A stretch of 64,000 bases of DNA from positions 46,877,001 to 46,941,000 of the forward strand of contig OX419755.1 in the NCBI GenBank assembly GCA_948567375.1. The letters run 5' to 3'. The DNA is from Lunularia cruciata (taxonomy: Eukaryota > Streptophyta > Marchantiopsida > Lunulariales > Lunulariaceae). Shown here one piece after another: positions 44,703 through 57,700 of the stretch. Positions within the stretch are counted from its first letter, which is position 1. Every line of letters begins with the position of its first letter. The notes under the pieces were generated by a model that was not told the DNA's origin, did no database searches, and saw only the letters and a list, made by a program, of their open reading frames with translations. The position numbers were made by a program, and so were the translations under genes.

Positions 44703-47411
44703 ATGAAACAATGAAAAAATAAAAAATAAAAAGGCTTAAAACACAATACAATGAAACAACAATGAAATAATGAAATATAAAGCCCAAAAGACCCAAAGAG
44801 TCAAAAGGCTAAGAACACAATGCAAAACACATGAAATGTGAGCCTAGGCAAGAGCCTAGGGTGCATCTGACCAATTTGTAACAAATTAGTCCAATGTAAA
44901 CCAATCTCCATCATAAACTTCCCTAATGCAAAAGCTTCAATTTGTAAGAGAGTTGAAAAATCACTCCAAGTAATCTGATGTCTAACTCTAATTTGCATGT
45001 AACAAGGGAAATCAACAATAACATGGTGCTGATCCTCAACTTTCCTCATAGTACACAATTTGCAACGTTGCATGGAGTGCTCTATCTGCTACCAACGTCC
45101 TCATTCTACTTCTAGTCTATGAGAACTAGTTCTATATTGAGCAATAACATGTCTAAGTGAAGTAGAAATCCTAGCCAAGAGATAAGCTTACTCACAATAC
45201 ACTAACATAGGATTTACAAACTGTTGATAGAACACCATCTTGGTATCAGGTTGCTGCCATAAGCAAAGAAGAATTGCTCCTTGATCACTTCTCGTAGTGC
45301 AATAGGCTCCAATCTCCAATGTCGCTCACAAACATTCCACCTTGTGGCCCACACAATCAGATCTATATACCAACCAACAGATAAAGTGGCACAAAAAGCT
45401 TGGTAGGGAGGTCTCTCATGCTCCATGGACCTCATCTTAGTGGTATATGTGAGAGCTAAAAAGAAAGCTTCAGCTTCAAGAGGCAAAAACCCTATTTCAA
45501 CAAGCAGCGATACATAAGAAGTTTGAGTCCTCACCCCAAGTTCATCACACGAAAACAATTTCTGACTTTCTCCACCTTTTGCCATCATGTCTTCTTAGTA
45601 CCTTGACCCCAAATCTGAGCACCATAGAGAACCACAAACTGCACAAGAGGTTTGAACATTACCTTCTTCAACTCCCATGTGGTAAGATGAGCAAGTCTAG
45701 AGAGATTCATGAGTGAATACAAAGCTCTAAACCCTGCATTGATTCTCATCTTCACACAAGTAGACCAAATATAGTCATAAGAAAACTCAAGGCCCAAGTA
45801 CTTATAAGAAGAAACATGCTCCAACGGCTGTCCATCAAAAGAGAAAGGTGTGACACCTTTAGAACCCACCACATTCACCTTAGACTTGTCAAGGTTCACC
45901 TCCATCTTTTTTTGATTGCAAAAGCAAAGAAGAGAATCCAATATCTTCTATAAACTCTCTGGATTGGTAGAAAGGAGCACTACATCATTTGCATAAAGGA
46001 TTGCATGTATCATCAAAGAGCCAACCTGTACACCTATAGCTCCAACTTCCATGAGTAGTTTCTCTAGATCATTGATGAAGATTCCAAATAGAGTTGGAGA
46101 TAGAGAGCAACCTTGAATCACACCCATTGTGCTATTGACATCTTGAGAGCTCAAAGATGAAAGTCTCACAACCACTTGCTCATAGAGTCTAGAGATAGGA
46201 CCAATTAGATCAGCTAAAAGACCAACTTCAAAAAGTCTTTGACTTAGAGATTTCCTAAGCACCTTATCAAAGGCCTTCCTGAAATAAATAAATGCAACAT
46301 AGACAGCTCTCCCAACACCCTTAGATTTCCACCACAAAACATGGACTACCAATAGGTGGTCCAAAGTAAAGCCTGATTTGAAACCAGCTTGGCACTTAGC
46401 TCAAATTTTTGTACTTTTAAGCCCAAGAACTCAACCTAGACTCCAAAATTTTACCATACAACTTGGCAAAGATACTACAAACTAGTATGGTATGGTAATT
46501 GGTGACAACATCTCTTTGGCCAAACTTGTGAATAGGAACTACTTTCTTGAAGCACCATCTATCAGGAAAGCCACACTTGATTGCCTCATTCAAATGAGAA
46601 GTTAGTACTGCAATTAGATGGCTACCGCCCCACTTCAAAATTTCATCAAGGTCTTCAGCCTTACCATTGGCCAACTTCTTGGATTGGTACTTGACATCAG
46701 CTTCAGAGATAGTGAGAGCAGATCCAAGGCAAGATGCCATGCTTAGAGCATCAGGGAAAAAGTACAGATCCTTCACATAGTTACAAAGCTTGTTCAGGTC
46801 CAGCAATAGAGATGGGGATCTGATGGTTACCTTCTTCCAAAAAGCCTTGGGATTTCTCCTCAATTTAATGCTCAACTCAACTCCCTTGAGTCTCAAAAAT
46901 GCCCACTTTTTGCACTTTACCAACTTTTTGTACAAAACAAAGGCCTAATTTTGTGCAATCTGATCAACTATCCATAGCTTTGATTCTTGCCATTTTGCAA
47001 TCAGCATCATACCATCTATTGCAAGGGAGACCAAGTCTCTTCTTGTGGGAACCTCTTGGAAACAAAGTAGTTAATGTAGATAGTTCAAGCAATTGATCAC
47101 TACATTGTTGAAAATCAGAACTCCACTCCATAGAACTCAATTTCTCTTGGATAGCTTGTTGGTACAAATATCTCTTGTGAAAATCTAAACAAAGTTTCCT
47201 CTAAAGTTATGGTCAAAAGGTAATGTGGTTCTATTAAGGCAAGGAAGAAGGATAGTACAAGATAGAGGTGCATGGTCATGTTCTGGTTGAGGATCTAAAA
47301 CAGCAAAATTTGAAACAAGATGGATATCATAAGCTGAAGTGAGCATATAATCTATGGTGTTTGATCCATCTAGGGCAAACCATGCGCTTTTACCAAACAC
47401 ATACATACAAA
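44703..47411 (-). mobile_element. LINE copy 19: endonuclease end to 3' tail
   Basis: Minus strand: endonuclease C-terminus (about 47400-47185; SDHAP as EHDHAPLSC), linker, RT 46935-45948, C-terminal region 45941-44801 and a 3' tail at about 44757. The stretch 44703-44757 holds an additional degenerate tail. The RT palm reads YAND (45984-45995) in place of YADD. It is cut upstream at about 47411 by the 3' end of copy 20. Confidence 0.85.
44801..47400 (-). pseudogene. LINE ORF2, copy 19 (broken)
   Basis: The RT start ADVKYQSKKLANGKAEDLDE (about 46660) and fingers TILVCSIFAKLYGKILESRL (about 46450) lead to a palm GCSLSPTLFGIFINDLEKLL and the mutated YAND. After a frame change the thumb region reads VSSYKYLGLEFSYDYIWSTC and RINAGFRALYSLMNLSRLAH, then LVQFVVLYGAQIWG. 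The tail is LCTMRKVEDQHHVIVDFPCY, a Cys/His motif that has lost one Cys. Thumb features of this kind (YKYLG, SW, ALYSL, LYG..IW) resemble R2/Jockey/CR1-group LINEs more than L1; this is inference. Confidence 0.75.
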
Positions 47412-48325
47412 AGCATACAAAACTCATGAAATGTGAGCCTAGGCAAGAGCCTAGGGCATCTGACCAATCTGTAACAAACTAGTGCGATGTAAAGTGACTT
47501 TAGTCATATGCTCCCTAATGCTAAAGCCTCAATTTGAAGAGTGCTGAGAAATCACTACAACTAATCTGATGGTAACAAGGGCAATCGACAAAGGCATGGT
47601 GTTTGTCCTCAACTTTGCTCATAGTACACAATTTGCAAAGTCACATGGAGTGCTCTATTTGCTACAAATGTCCTTGTTCTACTTCTAGTCTATGAGAGCT
47701 AGTTTTGTATTGAGCAATAATATGTCGAAGTGAAGTAGAAATCCTAGCCAAGAGACAATCTTGCTCACAACACACCACATAGGATTTACAAACTGCTGAT
47801 AAAACACCATCTTGGTATCAAGTTTTTGCCATAAGTGAAGTAAGAACTGCTCCTTGATCAGTTCTCGTGGCGCAAAAGGCTGCAGTCTCCAATGTCACTC
47901 GTAGATATTCCACCTTGTGTCCCATGCAATCAGATTTTTATACCAACCAATAGATAGAGTGGCACAAAGCGCTTGGTAGGGAAGTCTCTCATGCTCCATG
48001 GACCTCACCTTGGTGGCATATGTGAGAGCTAAAAACAAGGCTTCAGCCTCAAGAGGCAAAAACCCTGTTTCAACAAGCAGCAATACATAAGGAGTTTGAG
48101 TCCTCACCCCAAGTTCATCACACAAAAACAATTTCTAAACTTTCTCCACCTTTTGGCACCATGTTTCTTAGTACTTGGACCCCAAATCTGAATGCCATAG
48201 AGAACCACCAATTGCACAAGAGTATCTAAAAAACACCTTTTTCAACTCCCATGTGGTAGGATGAGCAAGTCTAGAGCAATTCATGAGTGAATACAAAGCT
48301 CTAAACCTTGCATTGATTCTCATCT

Positions 48326-49500
48326 TCACACCGTGAGTCTCAAAAATGCACTCTTCTTGCACTTCACTAACTTTCTATAAGAGGCAAAAGCCTGATTTTG
48401 TGCAATCTGATCAAGTGACCTATCCATAGCTTTGATCCTTGCCATTTTACAGTTTACATCATACCACCTATTGCAAGGGAGACCAAGTCTCTTCCTATGA
48501 GAACCTCTTGGAAATATAGAAGTAGATGTAGATTGAAGAAGTGCAAGCAATTCATCACTACATTGTTGAAAATCAGAACTCCACTCCATAGTGCTTAATT
48601 TCTCTTGGATACCTTGTTGGTACAGATCTCTCAGGTGAAAATCTAGATAGAGTTTCCCTCTAAAGGCATGGTCAATAGGTATTGTGGTTCTATTGGGGCA
48701 AGGAAGAAGGATGGCACAAGATAGAGGTGCATGGTCAGATTCAAGTTGAGGATCTAAAATAATGAACTCTAAGACAAGGTGTATATCACTTGGTGAGGTG
48801 AGCATATAGTCTACGGTGCTTGATCCACCTGAAGCAAAGCATGTGCTCTTACAAGTTTAAGGAAATTGAGAAAGGCCATTCAAGATTTTCAAGTTACAAC
48901 TAGTACCAAAGGTCAAAAAGTGCTCACTCATGGAGTTGCTAATGGAATCAAGGGAAGAGCGGGACTAAGTACTAAAATCATCTATTTAGGTATAAATAGG
49001 GTCATCCTCAAGGTCACTCAACTTAGGGATCTGAAAGGTTTGGATCCTAGCATTAAAATCACCAAGGACAAGTACTGCACCTTTACTTTGAAACTCCAAC
49101 ACATCCTTTGTCAAGGAGTGGAGAGGCTGCATGGTGTTGAGAGCTCCACTTGAATAGATTGGTGATGTCAATGGATCAAAGTAACATGTATTAAGGAAGC
49201 AAGGTGTAACAACTCCTCCAATCTTCAACCATTGGTATTGTCCACTTGAGTCTTGGCCTATCAAAAAGACTAATTTCTCAAAGCCAAATCTGACTTAAGT
49301 AGCAATACCTCCAAAGCCCCTTCCTTTGTGTTGCCTCCGCTTGTTCCAAGTTGAACCGAGAAGAGTCATACCTTAAATGTCTTGAAAGGTGTTTCCTTCA
49401 TGTTCTCATGTCTCCACAAGATTGATCAGATCAGCATCAACCAACAAAGGCTTAGCGTTGGAATACTTGGTATGTGTGAGCCCATGAAAATTCCAAAACA
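48326..49500 (-). pseudogene. LINE endonuclease, copy 20
   Basis: Reading down: SSGQYQWLKIGGVVTPCFL (about 49230), VLEFQSKGAVLVLGDFNARI (about 49060, intact GDFNA), SDHAPLSCAILLPC (about 48730, intact SDHAP), then linker STMEWSSDFQQCSDELLALL and FPRGSHRKRLGLPCNRWYDV. Catalytic motifs are conserved; upstream frame breaks remain. Confidence 0.75.
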
Positions 49501-49529
49501 ACACTCTAAGGGTCTAGAATTGCTATGCA

Positions 49530-50363
49530 GTAGCTAAAAATTTCTTCTAAGTAATCACAGCTTGATTATCTCTCAAGAATGCAACAAAACTTGCTTGTCG
49601 AGCCTCCTTCACTTTTGGTAATTTTCCCTTCTTTGCTTGCCATTGGAGAGTTGTGAGATCATAGTCTAACCAGATGCGCCACCCCTTCAATATAGCCTTG
49701 TTTGCCATCACTAAATTCCTTTGAGTTTTTGAGCCAAACCTCACCAAAATGCTTCTTGGTTTTGCACCTTGCTGTCCCAATCTATATGCTTGCACAATTT
49801 GAGGATCATGGATCTCTCAAAGAATCAACAATAAACTCACACACTATGGCCTTTGTATCTTCCTTCTCAATCTTGGGCAAACTTGAAATCCTCAAGTTCT
49901 TCATTCTGACCAGTTGGTTATCCTTCTCAACCTCATGCTCTTGCAAGTAAGAGATTTTAGCTACCTTAGTAGCTTTATCATAAGACCTCATCTTCACTTC
50001 TAATGTGTCCAAAATCTGTTGGAGCCCTCCGCTTTGTGTAGCAATATCACTAGCTTGTGCTCCCAAAGAAGCAACCTTCTTAGTAGCATCAAGCATCTCC
50101 TTGGTTGATGTTAACAGCAAGATAGTACTCTACTTTAGGTCTTGAATCTCTTGGTTGAATAAGTTCAATGACTCTTTTACAGTGCTGATCTCTACCTTTA
50201 CAATCTCCATATTAGTCATGAGAGTACTCATGCACTAGGACATAGGTGCAAAGAAGCTTCTAAGCTCTTTGCAGAAATCACTAGATTTCCTATACATTTC
50301 AGCTAATTTTTGTTGCTTCAAGGCTATATCAGAAATGTCTTTCATCATCTTGGACTCCTCCAT
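49530..50363 (-). pseudogene. LINE ORF1 protein, copy 20 (broken)
   Basis: From ATG at 50363 (MEESKMMKDISDIALKQQKL) through a coiled-coil half to LRISSLPKIEKEDTKAIVCE and, after a frame change, LQAYRLGQQGAKPRSILVRF-like sequence (about 49770) and WQAKKGKLPKVKEARQASF (about 49620), ending AFLRDNQAVIT. It is the least damaged ORF1 in the window and confirms the same domain order as copy 17. Confidence 0.6.
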
Positions 50364-51548
50364 TATGCCAATCACTAATCACTCACAATCAATCTACAAG
50401 TTTAACTTCCAACACCAAAACTTCAAGATTTTCAAGTAGGCATAGCTTCTATTTTACATCTCTAAGTACTACTAGCCAAGTATTGAAGTGAGGACTTGGA
50501 GAAGCTGGTTCAAATGAGATAAGAATCACCTCATTTGGACTTGTGAATGTAAAGATACTATATTCCTAATCTGCAATGCACAAAGCTACCAAGGGCTGCA
50601 AAAATTGGGGTACCTAGAGCTCCAAATCTGTCCTCTAAACTCTGTCAAGAAGTGTTCAATGTAAAAGTCTGAGTGAGCTGATTCTAGTGACACAAAGATC
50701 ACTTCATTTGGATTATTGAGTACAAAGATACAATAGCTTCAATTTGCACTTCACAATGTTGTGATGTACAAAGAGTCACAGATTGTGATATGATGTACAA
50801 AGAGTCACAATTCCTTGTCTGACCTCAAATTGCAACAAATCAGACCTCAATAGAAACCTTGCACAATACTTGTTCTATGCCACAAAAACCAATTGCTTTG
50901 GACCTATGGGTACAGAGCAATCCTACTTCACATGTGCAGATTATAACACCAAAAACTTATAAGTGTCATAGTGAAACAAATGGTCATATCATCTACTTTG
51001 GATATTCAAGTTTTGCAAAAATAAATTTAATAAGAAGCCAATATCTTTTTGGTTCTTATGACTCAAGAATCAATTGGATTGGGTATGTGAGTGAAGAGAA
51101 TTGGACCTACAAAGTTGGTACTCCAAACACCAAGATGCACAAGATGTGACAGAATGAGAATTATCACCATTGTTTGCTCAGACATCCGTCTGCTGTGAGC
51201 TTGGCCTTGAAAGAGAGCTTGTAACACACAAATTTTGATGCAAAAATTTTCACTAGATTTGCATCTATGACCACAAAACAATACACATCCAAATTCTTGC
51301 ACAATCACATAGATTGCTCAAAGCTTCCTCAAAATTGAAAAATCCAGAACTCTCTATGTTCTACTCCAAATCCAAAAGCTTTACCTTGAAATAAAGCTCT
51401 CAACATAAGGCTTCTAATGAAACCCAAAACCACTCCATTTGCTTAGTAATGACAAAGATACAGTCATTCTAAATTTCAGTTCAAACCCTAAAATTGGCCA
51501 AAGATGATAGAATTTGAATGCTTGTAACTTTCTACATAGATGTGGTTT

Positions 51549-52406
51549 TGTGACAACCTGGCAAATATCACTTTTGCAATAATCAGGTAAACAAAGTTCA
51601 TTCCCATAGAGATACTAGTCAGAAATGTCTAAATACAAAGTCAAATGTCACAATGTAGTTCTTCTTGGTTGCCTCTTTAATCTCTCAAGTAGAAACCACA
51701 CCCAGAAGAGAATAACAAGCTCACAATCTTGACAACTTGTCATGAATGCACACTCTTTAATCACAACATAGCAAATTCTGTCCAAAAAAATCTTGATTGT
51801 GATGATTCAGATTCTCCCAAAGATAGCACTTCATTGTGAAAGAAACTTCGCCTCAGAATTGTGTTCCACCCCTCTACTAAAAGCACAACTTCCTTGATCA
51901 AAATTGTTTCACATCAACTTTGTGCTGCATTCACAAATGCAGAATACTACCAACACTACAATTCCTCTCAGATCTGTCAAGGCATTGCTCCAATTGCACT
52001 TTACTCAAGATCAAACACACATAATGAAGATAAAGGCTACTGAATCCAACATCAAACAAGCACACTGACTTGCACTTTGAAATTCTCCACACACTCATAA
52101 ACACACAAAGAGTTGACACTCAAAATTAAGCTCAAGCAAGGAGCACTAAAAATAGCACTTCATTTTATCTATCTTCAGAAATATGAATATTGAACAACAA
52201 TTCACTGCAAATGTCACTCTTAAATAGTGAAGCAAATGGTAGTTCTAACAAAAATACCATTCTATAACAACTCTTCTAACCTACAAATCCAATTGGACAA
52301 TGCAACCTTTCATATCTGCCTCTCCAAATCTCAAATCTACTTCTATCCCGATCGGATGTCTACATCCTTATCAACTTTCAAACTTGATGATCTTCTTATT
52401 ACTTCT
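51549..52406 (-). mobile_element. X2 remnant c: inverted 3' end
   Basis: It starts TGTGACAACCTGGCAAATAT and matches 3197-4030 in the same orientation and 63150-64000 in reverse. Its inner end codes on the minus strand for the last residues of the X2 protein (DVDIRS-type ending) near 52380. X1 copy c begins directly after it at 52407, so X1 seems to have inserted into this X2. Confidence 0.7.
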
Positions 52407-52793
52407 TGAGGTGCACACATTTTTTGTTTTTTTTTCAAAATAGAGAAGAAGAAGTGTATAGAGAAGTCGGATTGCGCCTGTATGGCCAAAGAAGGCGAAG
52501 AAAAGAGTCTTCGGGATGAAACCTGAAGTAAAGTGACTTTGGGTCATAAGGCAAAGTACTCGGAAATGCCCTATCAGCAAACAACCCGAAGTAAGAAGTC
52601 TTTGTATTGGAGAGAGCTCAACCCAAGGCAAAGTCTATCTAACAACCTTTTGTCAGGGTGAGAATTCAAGAAAGGACCGTTCAAAACTGGCGGCCCATAC
52701 GCATGAACTATGATTGACAATGATAGGTGCATGCAAGAGGTGTGATTTCTTGGTAGAAACTCGAATTGAAGAGAGACAAAGAAAGTGCAACTC

Positions 52794-52800
52794 TATAAAA
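52794..52800 (+). promoter_or_regulatory. TATA box of X1 copy c
   Basis: TATAAAA in AACTCTATAAAAGTC, about 160 bp before the ATG at 52959. The ATG at 52821 is only about 20 bp from the box, probably upstream of or at transcription start, which is why I prefer 52959. Confidence 0.55.
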
Positions 52801-52958
52801 GTCAAGCTCGCAACAAAGCAATGTTGAGCAATTTTCCTTCGCCGTTGAGAAGTCGTCCTGCAGGTGATCGTGGGAAGGGAAATAGAGTGGAAGATGCGCT
52901 AGTGTGTAAGGGAGAAGTTGCAAGAGTGAAATCAAGAGACAGTGAGAAAGCAGGAGAG

Positions 52959-54054
52959 ATGGGAGGAGGAAAGAAGAACTTCAAATTTGCAATGAGGAAT
53001 CATGCGATTCAAAGGTTAGATGTAATCGCAAGAATCAAAGTCTTGAGCCGACTTTGGATTACATTCTTGGCATGGAACTGGAATGTTAGTTTTCCAGGTT
53101 TCATGACTGAGATCATCAAGAGCAAGTGTCTTGATGGACCCGAGGAAGAAGGGAAGAGAGGAAATCCGACTCGCTGGACAGAGTCAGATTGGAGATTAGT
53201 ACTCTAGAAGGAAGTAGGCGCGGAGCAGGGTGCCACGCTCTTGGGGAAGGAGAAAAATAGCCAAAGAAACCCAAGAAGTGAGGGATGCATTCTCATCAAA
53301 GCGGACAAAGAATGGATACAAAGTCGAGAGCTATAAAGATCTTGTCAAGAGGGGGATTGTGACTGCTCTGATGGCCATCCTGAAGCTGGAAAGAACAACC
53401 TATGTGATGAAACACCAAGCGGTGTTCTTTCACAAATTGTTTGCAGGAGAACCAATCAATTGGGCAAGGTGTTTCCATGGGAGAACGTGACAAATGGTGT
53501 GGAATCTGCAGGATAAATTGCCTCCACATTACATCGTGCTGTTTGTAGCCCATTTCTACTTCGGGTTAAATTTGTTGAACTTGGCGGAGCGCAGTAGAAT
53601 GGTGTCGCATTTCCATCCCAATTTAAGAAGAGAAGTTGATGTAGAGAAGCAGCAGTACATCTTACAAATCAGAAGCACAGATGAGTACTACAAGAAGACG
53701 AGGAAGAATGTGGAGATAGAAGTGAATACTCCAAAATCAAAGAAGCAAAGTCGGCAAGGCAAAGCCAAAGACAAGAGGAAACCTCGGAAGACCAAGAGAG
53801 GAAACCCAAGGTGAGGAATGGTGGTAATTGAGTCAGAAGATGAAGACTCAAAAGGTGAAGCCAAGTGCAAGTCCGAAGATTTGGAACGTGAGGAGGAGCC
53901 CGAGCTAACGCTACAAAGTGGAGATACAAGAAGCGACAGCAATGAAGGTGGAGAAATGACGTCGGTGCCAGCTGCTGTAGAGGAGGAAGAAGAAGTGCAG
54001 GTGGAGATCAAGTTCAAGGACAACATGAAGTTGGAGGATGAGATACCCGAGGCC
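52959..54054 (+). pseudogene. X1 protein copy c, N-terminal domain and acidic linker
   Basis: ATG at 52959 (MGGGKKNFKF). Blocks: SRLWITFLAWNWNVSFPGF (about 53050), GPEEEGKRGNPTRWTESDW (about 53140), a frame change between 53207 and 53230, NGYKVESYKDLVKRGIVTAL, YVMKHQAVFFHKLFAGEPIN, LPPHYIVLFVAHFYFGLNLL, SHFHPNLRREVD, a Lys/Arg-rich stretch (SKKQSRQGKAKDK) and an acidic linker (SGDTRSDSNEGGEM; VEEEEEVQVE). Two more in-frame stops (near 53491 and 53815) fit CGA-to-TGA. The frame runs to EDEIPEA at 54054 and resumes after G5. No known activity is recognised. Confidence 0.6.
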
Positions 54055-54746
54055 TGTGAGCCAGCCTGTCTCTCACTCAGGATGAACCTCTGATGGCTAT
54101 AATGGTAGCGCACCATGGACTAAGAAGGCAAGGAACCCAAACTCCATCATACTCCTCCAAGGCTAACACTCCAAGACTCAAGACATTGCTCACTAGAGAA
54201 CTCAATGAGAGAGAGATAGTTGCAAATGAAAGGATGATGAGTACCTCCTCACCCCTTGTTTGTATACTTGTGAAATAGTTACGTACCAAAGTTACTTATT
54301 ACCGTAGTAACTCAACTTACTAGACTAAAAGTCAAGTAAAGTCAAAAAGTAGAAAGCAATATCCATTCACATGGGCATATTCTCCTAAGCATGTGGTCCT
54401 ATCTTGACCCAACCACTAAGTCAAGGATTCCTTCACATGGGCTATCCTTGGACTAAAGAAGAATCCAAAACAAAAAGGCTTGCAGGCCCAAGAGTTCTCA
54501 ACTCTTTCCTCAAAGCCAAACACCTAGGAATAATACCAAGTCAACACACTAAAATCCAAAATAGTGGTGCTCATCTTTTCTACTTCCTCTAAAGTAAGGT
54601 TCCCTCTATCCTAGCTATGACTAACTTTAGCTAACCATGACTAATATAGAACTATCCTTTATCTCTATATAAATAATATCTCTTAAGTACTTGTAATACC
54701 AAGTTAAATATCACAATACCATACACATGCACATATGGGTGTTACA
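54055..54746 (-). repeat. 3' LTR of G5
   Basis: Reading plus, TGTGAGCCAGCC to GGGTGTTACA, 692 bp. On the coding strand it starts TGTAACACCC and ends GGCTCACA. Inside, PPT-like AGGGGTAAA precedes it. Confidence 0.95.
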
Positions 54747-54794
54747 TTTACCCCTGGACTAAGTTTTCACTTTGTCCTCAAAGTGAAGGTCTCT

Positions 54795-57700
54795 CTACCT
54801 TCTATGGTACATCTTCAACTTATCATGGTTGATTCTATCAAAGTGTCTTCCTCCCAACTCCTTGAGATCATAGGTGTAATTGCCCCACACCTTCTCCACT
54901 ATGAAAGGTCCAAAGTACTTAGGCAAAAACTTCTTTTGCACTCTCTTGAATTGAATGGAATCAAACAACATTACCCAATCACCTTCTTTGAAAGTCTCCA
55001 CCTTCTTCTTGCCTTGCCTCTTGTCATAGCTCTCCTTTTGTTTCCTTTGGGCTTGCTCCACTCAAACCATAGCAACTGCTCTTGCCTCTTCCAACTCCAT
55101 GAGTTGATCCTTCCTTGACTTCTTTGCATCACCTCCTTGTGCTTTCTTCAATATCCTATGAATGCTTTGGAAGGTAGGAAGATCAAAGTGAATAGGTAAG
55201 GTAGACTCAATACCATATACCAATCGAAATGGAGAATATCTAGAAGAAGTCTTCATGGTTGTCCTATACTCCCACAAAACTACATGAATCCTCTTGTCCC
55301 AATGATGTTTTGCCCCCTCCATTTCTGCATCTTTGGCCAACATCATGCACAAGGTCTGATTGGTTCTCTCTGCCAAGCCATTGGAATTTGGCTTATAGGA
55401 TGTAGTTACTCTATGTGTGATAGAGAAATGCCGTAGCATGGCTGTAGTAATGCTTCCTATAAACTCCCCTCCTCTATCAGAAACCAACTCCAAAGGGCAT
55501 CCAAACCTAGTGATAATGCGTTCATAAAGAAATCTACCCACTTCATCTTCATTCTTGTCCCTCAATGGTCTAGCCTCAACCCACTTGGTAAGGTAATCAG
55601 TAACTACCACAATGTACCGATTGTTCCTTGGAGTTCTATTGAGAGGACCTACAAAATCAATTCTCCACTTCTCAAAAGGTCCTAGTAATGGAATTGATCT
55701 AAGTGGTGGAGTGGATGTAGACTTTCTAGCAAAAGCTTGACAAACATGACAAGTTTTGCAATAATGAAGACAATCCTTGAAAATCCCTCTCCAATGGTAA
55801 CCTGCATCTAGAATGTTGAAAGCAGTCACCTTTCCTGCAAAGTGTCTTCCACATACTAAACCTTCATGAAACTCCTTTATGAGTAGGATAGACTATACTG
55901 CTCTTTGAAGTAGACCATCTGCTCCTTGGTGGAAAAGAATATCTTCCACCATTGTGTAAGGTCTAGATCTTGCTGCAAGGGCCTTCCTCTCCCTAGCATG
56001 CATCCCTTCTGGATAGTTACCTCTTGTCACAAAATCCACAATCTCCTTGTACTCCATTGGAACCTCTTGAGTGACTGAGATTGTCATGAGCTCCTCATCC
56101 GGGAAGGAATCATCCACTGGCTCATCTCCATCATGATCATAGGCTGTAGATAACAAATCAGCATTTGCATGTTTCTTTCCAGGCCTATCCTCAATGGTGT
56201 AGTCATACTCAGACAAGAGTATCATCCATCTTGCTAGTCTCCCTTCAACATTAGGCTTGTTGAAGATGTACTTCAAAGCCTTGTGATCTGTGACAATGGT
56301 GGCTTTCCCTCCAATCAAGTAGTGTCTAAACTTCTTGAGACCAAAAATCACTGCCAACCCTTCTCTCTCCGTGATAGAGTAGTTCTTCTCTGCTAAAACC
56401 ATCTGCCTACTGGCATAAGCTATTTGATGATCATGCCCATCTTGGTCTAATTGACTAAGAGTGCATCCTATAGCTACATTAGAAGCATCAGTGTAGAGGA
56501 TGAAAGGCTTACTCCAATCAGGTTTAGCAAGAATTGGAGCTACAATAAGGGATTGCTTGAGCTCCTCAAAAGCTTTGAGAGCCTCCTTGTCCTCCAAAAT
56601 CACCATGTAATCTACACCCTTCTTCATGTAGATGGTCAATGCATAAGCCTTGTTGGAAAATGAGAAGATGAACCTCCTATAGTATCCAACCATCCCCAAG
56701 AATTGGCGTAACTTTGTCAAGCTTGAAGGGAATGGAAGGTCTGAGATTTTCCTCACCTTCTCAGGATCAATTGCTATTCCATCCTTGGAGATGATGTGCC
56801 CCAAAAGTAGACCTTCTTCACATCCAAAAATGCACTTCTCTGGGTTGAGTGATGCATTTGCCTCATCCAAGCGTTGCAAGAGTTTGATTAGGTGCTCAAA
56901 GTGCTCCTCCTTGCTTCCATAGACACAAAAGTCATCAATGAAGTCTCTCACAAATTTCCCAATGAAAGGTTCAAATATCTTGTTCATGAACCGTTGGAAT
57001 GTGGCTAGAGCATTGCAAAGCCCAAAAGGCATGACCTTGAAAGCGTAAGTTCCCCAAGGTGTGGTGAATGTGGTGAGCTGCTGATGCTCTGGTGCAATCT
57101 TGATTTGGTTATATCCACTATAACCATCTCCAAAACTGTACCTCTCATGACCAACAACCTCCTCCAAGATCTCATCAATGAATGGCAATGGGTAGTAGTC
57201 CTTCTTGGTAACAACATTGAGCTTCTTGTGATCCACACATACCCGAAGCTTGCCATTCTTTTTCTTCACAATGACAATTGGAGACACCCATTCTGAATTC
57301 TCTACCTCAAAGATAAATCCAGCCTCCTTGAGCTTATCAATCTCCTCCTTCACAACCAAAGATATTGGTGGGCTAATGCAACGTTGCTTTTGGCGGATTG
57401 GTCTTGCATGTGACTCCACATCTATCTTGTGCTCCTCCAAGATGACTTCCTTCAAATCCTTGTAACTAAAAGCAAACACATGGATGAACTTGAGGAAAAT
57501 CTCCTCAAATCTCACCTTCTCTTCCTTGGTAACATTTGGACCATACTTGAGGGTAGCTAACCTTCTCTCTACCTCCTCAAGTGTCAATGGTGATTTGTCT
57601 GGGTCCTTCAAAACCTTTGGCTCAGGTGCAAAATCCATAGCACACAAAGGATACACATCTGAATCAGATTCAGATTCAGATTCATCCTCCTCCGTGGAAG

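Larger units (their letters stand above)
47412..51548 (-). mobile_element. LINE copy 20: leader, ORF1, endonuclease, C-terminal region; RT core deleted
   Basis: Minus strand: Y leader (51548-50364, outer end missing), ORF1 from ATG 50363 to about 49530, endonuclease (about 49500-48790), linker (48805-48330), then a jump near 48326 to C-terminal sequence VKMRINARFRALYSLMNCSR, ending in the 3' region near 47412. The RT fingers and palm are deleted. At 51548 an inverted X2 end begins. Confidence 0.8.

Noticed and set aside
54093-54278. A 61-codon plus-strand ORF, identical in both copies at 54093 and 61211
   Set aside because: It lies in the G5 LTRs, antisense to the element; identity reflects the young LTR pair, not a conserved gene.
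57661-57700. Simple repeat (TCAGAT)n
   Set aside because: Only four short units, coding for an acidic Ser/Glu/Asp stretch in G5 gag-pol; ordinary for such linkers.
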